Source of the DNA: Azohydromonas caseinilytica
GTDB lineage: Bacteria; Pseudomonadota; Gammaproteobacteria; Burkholderiales; Burkholderiaceae_C
Assembly: GCF_012927045.1 (NCBI RefSeq)
Contig: NZ_JABBFW010000002.1
Location: forward strand, 468,092-532,091
Reading direction: 5' to 3'
Length of the DNA stretch: 64,000 nucleotides
Within the stretch, counting starts at the first letter, position 1, and each line of letters starts with the position of its first letter. Below the pieces are notes generated by a model that saw only the letters and a list, made by a program, of their open reading frames with translations, was not told where the DNA came from and made no database searches. The position numbers and the translations under genes are program-made. Positions 58,518 to 64,000 of this stretch are shown piece by piece.

Positions 58518-59725
58518 GCCGGCCCATTCGCACGCTGCTGTTCTCCACGCTGTTTCCCAGCAGCACGCGCCCGGTGCACGGCATCTTCGTGGAGACGCGG
58601 CTGCGCGAGCTGCTCAAGAGCGGCGCGGTGCAAACCAAGGTCGTGGCCCCGGTGCCGTGGTTCCCGTTCAGGCACCCGCGCTTCGGCGACTACGCGCGCA
58701 TGGCCGCCACGCCCGAGCGCGAGACGCGCCACGGCATCGAGGTGCTGCATCCGCGCTACCCGCTGCTGCCCAAGGTGGGCATGAGCACGGCGCCGCTGCT
58801 GCTGGCGCTGGCCGCGCTGCCGGCGGTGCGCAAGCTGCAGGCCGAGGGCTTCGATTTCGACGTGATCGATGCCCACTACTACTACCCCGACGGGGTGGCG
58901 GCGGCGATGTTGGCGCGCTGGGTGGGCAAGCCGCTGTCGATCACGGCGCGCGGCACCGACCTCAACCTCATTCCCGCCCATGCGCTGCCGCGCGCCATGA
59001 TGCGCTGGGCCGCCCAGCGGGCCGACGCCTCCATCGGCGTGTGCGCGGCGCTGATGGACGTGCTGCGCGGCTGGGGCATCGACGGCAAGCGGCTGCATGT
59101 CATGCGCAACGGCGTGGACCTGGAGCGCTTCCGCCCGCTGCCGCAGGCGCAGATGCGCGCCGAGCTGGGGCTGCAGGGCGCGCCGCTGCTGCTGTCGGTG
59201 GGCCACCTGGTCGAGCGCAAGGGCCACCACGTGGCCATCGACGCCATGCCCACGCTGCTGGCCACGCATGCGCAGGCGCGGCTGGTGATCGTGGGCGATG
59301 GCGTCGAGCGCGAGCGGCTCAAGGCCCAGGCCCGCACGCTGGGCGTGCACGACAGCGTCACCTTTGCCGGCGGCGTGCCCAACGAGCAGTTGCTGCGCTG
59401 GTACAGCGCGGCCGACGCGCTGATCCTGGCCTCCAGCCGCGAGGGCTGGGCCAACGTGCTGCTGGAGGCCATGGCCTGCGGCACGCCGGTGGTGGCCACG
59501 CGCATCTGGGGCACGCCCGAGGTGGTCACGCCCGAGTCGGGCGGCGTGCTGTTCGAGCCGCGCGAGGGCTGCGCCCTGGCCGCCGCCGTGCAGCAGCTGC
59601 TGCGGGCGGCGCCGTCGCGCGAGCAGGTGCGCCGCTACGCCGAGGGCTTCAGCTGGCAGCAGACCACGCAGGCGCAGCTCGACCTCTTCCGCCGCCTGTC
59701 GCAGGCCGACGTGGCCTGCGCGTGA
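58514..59725 (+). CDS. GT4-family glycosyltransferase (paralogue 2)
   Basis: This 403-aa enzyme is highly similar to the one at 51259-52560 (shared [33 protein letters not shown] and [20 protein letters not shown]), with changes throughout. It lacks the extended N-terminal tail of its paralogue. The start at 58514 overlaps the ugd stop (ATGA). The pair may add the same or related sugars at two places in the repeat unit, or one may be redundant; the sequence does not say. Confidence 0.92.
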   Translation: MSRPIRTLLFSTLFPSSTRPVHGIFVETRLRELLKSGAVQTKVVAPVPWFPFRHPRFGDYARMAATPERETRHGIEVLHPRYPLLPKVGMSTAPLLLALAALPAVRKLQAEGFDFDVIDAHYYYPDGVAAAMLARWVGKPLSITARGTDLNLIPAHALPRAMMRWAAQRADASIGVCAALMDVLRGWGIDGKRLHVMRNGVDLERFRPLPQAQMRAELGLQGAPLLLSVGHLVERKGHHVAIDAMPTLLATHAQARLVIVGDGVERERLKAQARTLGVHDSVTFAGGVPNEQLLRWYSAADALILASSREGWANVLLEAMACGTPVVATRIWGTPEVVTPESGGVLFEPREGCALAAAVQQLLRAAPSREQVRRYAEGFSWQQTTQAQLDLFRRLSQADVACA

Positions 59726-59817
59726 CGTCCGCATCCGCACCATGGCGCCCACATGAGGCGGAGTCCTGCTTCGGGGCCGCGGCGCGGTCCCGTGTCGTGA
59801 CCGGAGCCTTCTGACGC

Positions 59818-61131
59818 ATGCGTGACCTCCTCGTCGTGCTGCCGGTGGTCATCGGCTGCCTGCTGGCGCTGCGGCAGCCCTGGATCGGCGTGCTGGTGTG
59901 GACGTGGCTGAGCATCATGAATCCGCACCGCCTGACCTACGGCTTCGCCTACAGCGCGCCGCTGGCGGCCATGGCGGCGGGCACCACCTTGCTGGGCCTG
60001 CTCTTCACGCGCGAGCGCGGCTGGCCGTTCAAGGGCCCGCCGGTGGTGTGGCTGGCGCTGCTCATGCTCTGGCTCAACCTCTCGTGGATCTTTGCCCAGG
60101 ACCGCGCGGGCGACCAGGAGGTGTGGAGCAAGGTCATGAAGATCGACTTCATGATCCTGGTGGCGCTGGCGGTGATGCACAGCAAGCGCCACATCATGGG
60201 GCTGGCCTGGGTGGTCGCGATGTCGCTGGCAGTGCTGGGCACCAAGGGCGGCATCTTCACCATCCTCACCGGGGGCAGCTACCGCACGGTCGGTCCGGCG
60301 GGCTCCTTCCTGGACGACAACAACCAGTTCGCGCTGGCGCTGATCATCACGATCCCGGTGTTGCGCTTTCTGCAGCTGCAGGTCACCTGGCGCCGGGGCC
60401 GGCAGATCCTGGGCCTGATGATGCTGCTGTGCGCGCTGGCGGCGCTGGGCAGCCAGTCGCGCGGCGCGCTGCTGGCCCTGGGCGCGATGGTGCTGGCCAT
60501 GTGGTGGCGCGGCAACAGCCGCGTGCTCGGCGGCGTCTTCATCGCCGTCGCGGCGGTGGCGATGGTGGCGTTCATGCCCGACTCGTGGACCGAGCGCATG
60601 AACACCATCCAGACCTACGAGGAGGACGCCTCGGCGCAAGGGCGCATCAGCGCCTGGCACATGGCCTGGAACGCCGCGCAGGACCACCTCTTCGGCCTGG
60701 GCTACATCACCTGGAAGCCCGAGTACTTCGAGCGCTATTCGCCTTTCCCGAAGGCCGTCTTCGCCGCGCACAGCATCTACTTCCAGATGATGGGCAGCCA
60801 CGGCTTCATCGGCCTGGCGATATTCCTGAGCTTGTGGATCTCGACCTGGTTCACGGCCGGCTGGCTGCGCAAGCACGCGGCGGGCATCGAGGAGGCGCGC
60901 TGGGCCGCCGATCTGGGCAACCTGGTGCAGATGGCGCTGCTGGGCTACGCGGTGGGCGGCGCCTTCCTGAGCCTGGCCTACTTCGACCTGCCCTACAACC
61001 TGATGGTGCTGGTGGTGCTCGCGCGCGTGTGGGTCGCCACGCGCGCCTGGGAGCGCGAGCCCCCGCCCAAGCCGCCGTTCTGGAAACGCAAGAAGGGCGG
61101 ACCACAAGAAATTCAGACCCGCACAGGGTGA
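59818..61131 (+). CDS. Exosortase A-associated putative O-glycosylation ligase
   Basis: This 437-aa inner-membrane protein has about ten hydrophobic helices and a large loop with AAQDHLFGLGYITWKPEYFE near residue 285, in the Wzy/WaaL family layout. The XrtA-linked subgroup (TIGR03097-like) is thought to link glycans to exported proteins, but this has not been shown in general. Its start at 59818 is 93 bp beyond the preceding glycosyltransferase stop. The beta-helix protein gene begins four bases after its stop. Confidence 0.9.
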   Translation: MRDLLVVLPVVIGCLLALRQPWIGVLVWTWLSIMNPHRLTYGFAYSAPLAAMAAGTTLLGLLFTRERGWPFKGPPVVWLALLMLWLNLSWIFAQDRAGDQEVWSKVMKIDFMILVALAVMHSKRHIMGLAWVVAMSLAVLGTKGGIFTILTGGSYRTVGPAGSFLDDNNQFALALIITIPVLRFLQLQVTWRRGRQILGLMMLLCALAALGSQSRGALLALGAMVLAMWWRGNSRVLGGVFIAVAAVAMVAFMPDSWTERMNTIQTYEEDASAQGRISAWHMAWNAAQDHLFGLGYITWKPEYFERYSPFPKAVFAAHSIYFQMMGSHGFIGLAIFLSLWISTWFTAGWLRKHAAGIEEARWAADLGNLVQMALLGYAVGGAFLSLAYFDLPYNLMVLVVLARVWVATRAWEREPPPKPPFWKRKKGGPQEIQTRTG

Positions 61132-61134
61132 GCC

Positions 61135-62607
61135 ATGCTGAGAAAACTGGTGTTGGTATTGCTGGGGCTGCTGGTGCCGCTGGCCGTCACGGTGCTGGCC
61201 GGGGTCGCGGCTCCCGGAGGAGGGGTGGCGCAGGCGCTGCAGTCGGCCACGGGGCACACGCCGGGCGAATGGCTGCGCCACCTGCAGCGCCGGGTGCAGG
61301 GGCATCCGACCCTGGAAGCCGTGGCCTCGGGGCCGCTGCGCGCCATCCAGCACCGGCTGGAGCGCGAGGTGCCGACGCTGCTGCCCAACCTGGGCAAGGG
61401 CCAGCAGCCCCGCACGCTCGGGCCGCTGCGCTACGGCGACGCCGGCCAGCCGCTGCCCATCACGGCCCAGGCCATCCCGGTGCCGGGCGGCGGCGAGCTG
61501 CTGCACAGCGCCGCCGCCATCGCCGCGGCCATGGGCCGGGCCCGGCCCGGGCAGCAGCTCGTGATCGCGCCCGGCCGCTACCGCATCACGCACCCCCTGC
61601 AGACCCGCGCGGGCGGTACGGCCAGCGCCCCCATCGTGGTGCGGGCGCTGCGCCCCGGCGAGGTCACGCTGGAGTTCGAGACGGGTGAAGGCTTCCTCGT
61701 CGCCCATCCCTACTGGGTGTTCGAGAACCTGCACCTGCGCGGCACCTGCGCGCACCACGACGAGTGCGAGCACGCCTTCCACGTGGTCGGCGCGGCGCGC
61801 GCCACGGTGCTGCGCAACAACCTCGTCGAGGACTTCAACGCGCACATCAAGGTCAACGGCCGCGGCGGCGTCTGGCCCGACGACGGGCTGGTGCAGTTCA
61901 ACACCTTGCGCAACGGCGCCCCGCGCCAGACCCGCAAGCCCGTGACGCCGCTGGACATCGTGGCCGCCAGCGGCTGGCAGGTGGCGGACAACCTGGTGGC
62001 GCATTTCGTCAAGGCGCAGGGCGACCAGATCTCCTACGGCATGTTCATGAAGGGCGGCGGCGACCAGGGACGCATCGAGCGCAACCTGGTGATCTGCACC
62101 ACGCAGGACATCTCCCAGCCCGGCGCGCGCGTGGGCTTGTCCTTCGGCGGCGGCGGCACGTCGCGCGCGTTTTGCCGTGACGGCCGCTGCGAGGCCGAGC
62201 ATGCCCACGGGCTGGTGGCCAACAACGTGGTGGCGCATTGCAACGACACCGGCATCCACGTCTACCGCTCGGCCGACATCCGGGTGGCGCACAACACGCT
62301 GGTGAACACGGCCGGCGTCGAGGTGCGCGTGCCGCCGGCCCGTGCCCAGGTCGAGGCCAACCTGCTCGAAGGCTTCCTGCGCGCCCGCGACGGTGGCGTG
62401 GTGCGGGTCGAGGACAACGTGGTCGGCCCGCTGGCGGGCACGCCGCAGCAGGTGGACGGCCTGCTGCTGCAGCCGCCCGGCTCCCTGGCATGGCGCGCGG
62501 CGGCGCCTGGGCAGATCGCGACCGACTTCTGCGGCACGCCGCGCACGGAGCAGCTCCTGCCGGGCGCCGTGGCGGCCGGCGTGCCCTGCGCCGAGGCGGC
62601 ACCGTGA
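61135..62607 (+). CDS. Right-handed parallel beta-helix protein, secreted
   Basis: This 490-aa protein has a signal peptide (LVLVLLGLLVPLAVTVLAG). A helical spacer (about 40-110) is followed by repeating beta-helix strands (about 130-420), for example LVIAPGRYRITHPLQTRAGG, NLHLRGTCAHHDECEHAFHV, VLRNNLVEDFNAHIKV, GLVANNVVAHCNDTGIHVYR and VAHNTLVNTAGVEVR. The fold is that of polysaccharide lyases and related glycan-binding enzymes such as chondroitinase B-like proteins. No catalytic residues were assigned. It may trim or bind the exopolysaccharide in the periplasm. Its stop overlaps the next start (GTGA). Confidence 0.78.
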   Translation: MLRKLVLVLLGLLVPLAVTVLAGVAAPGGGVAQALQSATGHTPGEWLRHLQRRVQGHPTLEAVASGPLRAIQHRLEREVPTLLPNLGKGQQPRTLGPLRYGDAGQPLPITAQAIPVPGGGELLHSAAAIAAAMGRARPGQQLVIAPGRYRITHPLQTRAGGTASAPIVVRALRPGEVTLEFETGEGFLVAHPYWVFENLHLRGTCAHHDECEHAFHVVGAARATVLRNNLVEDFNAHIKVNGRGGVWPDDGLVQFNTLRNGAPRQTRKPVTPLDIVAASGWQVADNLVAHFVKAQGDQISYGMFMKGGGDQGRIERNLVICTTQDISQPGARVGLSFGGGGTSRAFCRDGRCEAEHAHGLVANNVVAHCNDTGIHVYRSADIRVAHNTLVNTAGVEVRVPPARAQVEANLLEGFLRARDGGVVRVEDNVVGPLAGTPQQVDGLLLQPPGSLAWRAAAPGQIATDFCGTPRTEQLLPGAVAAGVPCAEAAP

Positions 62608-64000
62608 GGCCCGCCCGCGGCCGGGCCCGTCCCTGGTTCGCGGATTCGGTGATGTCCTTGGTCCCGCCGTGCCGGGCCGGGGTGCGCGCCCTGGCCCTGA
62701 TCGCGGGCGCCCTGGCCTGGGTGGCCGCGGCCAGCGCCGCCACGCCGGGCCCGGCCGCGTCGGCGCCCGCGTCGCAGGCCGGTGCCGCGGACGCCACGCC
62801 GCTGCTGGCCAAGCTGACCCTGAGCAGCAGGCCCGGCGGCGAGGGCCTGCCCTTCACCGTGGGACAGCCGCTGCGCCAGGGCGACGTGCCCGCGGGCATG
62901 GTGCTGCGCTCGCCCGATCTGCCGCAGCTGCAGTGCGTCGTGAAGAACCGCTGGCCCGACGGCAGCGCCAAGTTCGCCATCCTCTCCGGCCATGCCGACC
63001 TGAAGCCGCGCCTGTTTGCCTACGTCGGGCTGCGGGCCGGGCCGGCGCCCGAGGCGGCGGCAGCCGTCGATACCGGCAGCCTCAGGCGCGCCGGGGTGAC
63101 GGCCCGCATCGAGTTCGGCGAGTTCGGCACGGCGGGCTGGAACGCCGGCGACTGGGACAAGCCCGTGCGCACCGTGGTGTCCGGGCCGCAGATGAGCGCC
63201 TGGACCTACCGCAAGCCCATCGGCGCGGATGCCCACCTCGTGGCCTGGCTGGAGGTGCGCGCCTACCAGGGCGGGGCGGTGGAGGTGCTGCCGTGGATTG
63301 AGAACGGCTACCTCAACGTGCCCGGGCCCACCGCCAAGAGCGCCACGGCCAGCTTCACGCTGGGCGGCACGCAGCGCTTCTCGCAGCCGCTGACGCTGCT
63401 CAACCACCAGCGCGCGGTGCTGGCCGGGCCCGAGGCGCTCACGCACTGGCTGGGCGCCGATCCGCAGGTCGTGCCGGCCCACGACACCGACTACTTCATG
63501 GCGACGCGGCTGGTGCCGCACTACCGCGGCGCCACCGGGCGCGACAGCCCGCTCTTCAAGCGGCTGCCCACCGAGTACACGCCGCTGATGCAGGGGAGCT
63601 ACCACAGCGCCATGGGCACCACCGGCTACCACCCCTCCATCGGGCTGCTGCCCGAGTGGGACGTGGCCTATCTCAGCACGCGCGCCGATCCGCGCGCGTA
63701 CCGCGCGGTGCTCATCAACGCCTACGCCGCCGGGCGCTACGGCATCCACTACCGCGACGAGAAGACCCAGCGCCCGCTGGCCTTCGCCAGCCATCCCAAC
63801 CTGGTCATGCACACCGGCTCGGGCGTGGCCGACACCGGCGACTCCTCCACCGGGCGCTACACGCCCGCGCCCGGCGGCGCCGTGCCGCCCACCTTCAAGG
63901 TCTCGCACCATCCCTCGATGGGCTACATGGCCTACCTGGTCAGCGGCTGGAGCTACTTCATGGAGCAGACGCAGCTGCTGGCCACGGCCAACTTCATCAA
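62604..64000 (+). CDS. Secreted hypothetical protein, 3' end outside the window
   Basis: The reading frame is open from GTG at 62604 to the window edge, giving at least 465 codons. It overlaps the beta-helix gene by four bases; an ATG at 62652 is an alternative start. A hydrophobic segment (AGVRALALIAGALAWVAAAS, about residues 26-45) suggests a signal peptide or anchor. Next come an Ala/Pro linker and a beta-rich domain with FTVGQPLRQGDVPAGMVL, VKNRWPDGSAKFAIL, HPSIGLLPEWDVAYLS and SHHPSMGYMAYLVSGWSYFM. I do not recognise the family. Coupling to the beta-helix gene suggests a shared extracytoplasmic role in the glycan pathway. Confidence 0.75.
   Translation, partial: MRPARGRARPWFADSVMSLVPPCRAGVRALALIAGALAWVAAASAATPGPAASAPASQAGAADATPLLAKLTLSSRPGGEGLPFTVGQPLRQGDVPAGMVLRSPDLPQLQCVVKNRWPDGSAKFAILSGHADLKPRLFAYVGLRAGPAPEAAAAVDTGSLRRAGVTARIEFGEFGTAGWNAGDWDKPVRTVVSGPQMSAWTYRKPIGADAHLVAWLEVRAYQGGAVEVLPWIENGYLNVPGPTAKSATASFTLGGTQRFSQPLTLLNHQRAVLAGPEALTHWLGADPQVVPAHDTDYFMATRLVPHYRGATGRDSPLFKRLPTEYTPLMQGSYHSAMGTTGYHPSIGLLPEWDVAYLSTRADPRAYRAVLINAYAAGRYGIHYRDEKTQRPLAFASHPNLVMHTGSGVADTGDSSTGRYTPAPGGAVPPTFKVSHHPSMGYMAYLVSGWSYFMEQTQLLATANFI

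Overview
The window is GC-rich, mostly well above 65% by eye, and tightly packed. It looks like a betaproteobacterium of the order Burkholderiales. The reasons are a BktB-type beta-ketothiolase, a glnA - DUF4124 - glnL - glnG cluster, and a complete XrtA (exosortase A) exopolysaccharide locus. The genus cannot be fixed from the sequence alone.

Layout. (1) 1-1152: end of a glyoxalase I gene and an SDR dehydrogenase. (2) About 1500-5250: an AT-richer accessory island. On the minus strand it holds a small ORF, a 310-aa protein with a HEPN-like Rx4H motif and, one base after that gene's stop codon, a 125-nt tRNA-like RNA. The RNA has a good acceptor stem, D-arm, T-arm and encoded CCA, but two stable hairpins replace the anticodon arm. 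On the plus strand, divergently, lies a SIR2-domain NADase-type defence effector. This island is the most novel part of the window. (3) 5260-28726: housekeeping and regulatory genes. These are an MBL hydrolase behind tonB-exbB-exbD-exbD, a large hybrid histidine kinase coupled to a FliA-like sigma factor, bktB, several membrane proteins, a degenerate GGDEF protein, an AIM24 protein, a beta-propeller/polysaccharide deacetylase pair, a sterol desaturase-like protein, a MoaB/CinA-type protein, and the nitrogen-control genes glnA, glnL and glnG. (4) 29528-64000 and beyond: the XrtA/PEP-CTERM polysaccharide locus.

How the EPS locus works, from family knowledge: a polyprenyl-phosphate sugar transferase starts the repeat unit. 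PrsK/PrsR sense and activate sigma-54 transcription. An export lipoprotein, chain-length determinant, tyrosine autokinase, outer-membrane protein and ATPase form the export machinery. WecB, a TviB-like dehydrogenase and a UDP-glucose dehydrogenase make UDP-ManNAc and uronic-acid donors. Glycosyltransferases, two amidotransferases, a deacetylase, a FemAB-like protein and a GNAT protein build and decorate the chain. XrtA processes PEP-CTERM proteins and a putative ligase attaches glycans. No PEP-CTERM substrate was seen in the window.

The locus carries a striking duplication. Two asparagine-synthase-like amidotransferase genes are almost identical over about 1.7 kb, apart from a sharply bounded 131-bp divergent block and different 3' ends. 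This is a mosaic typical of gene conversion. The copied segment includes the last codons of the gene upstream of copy 1.
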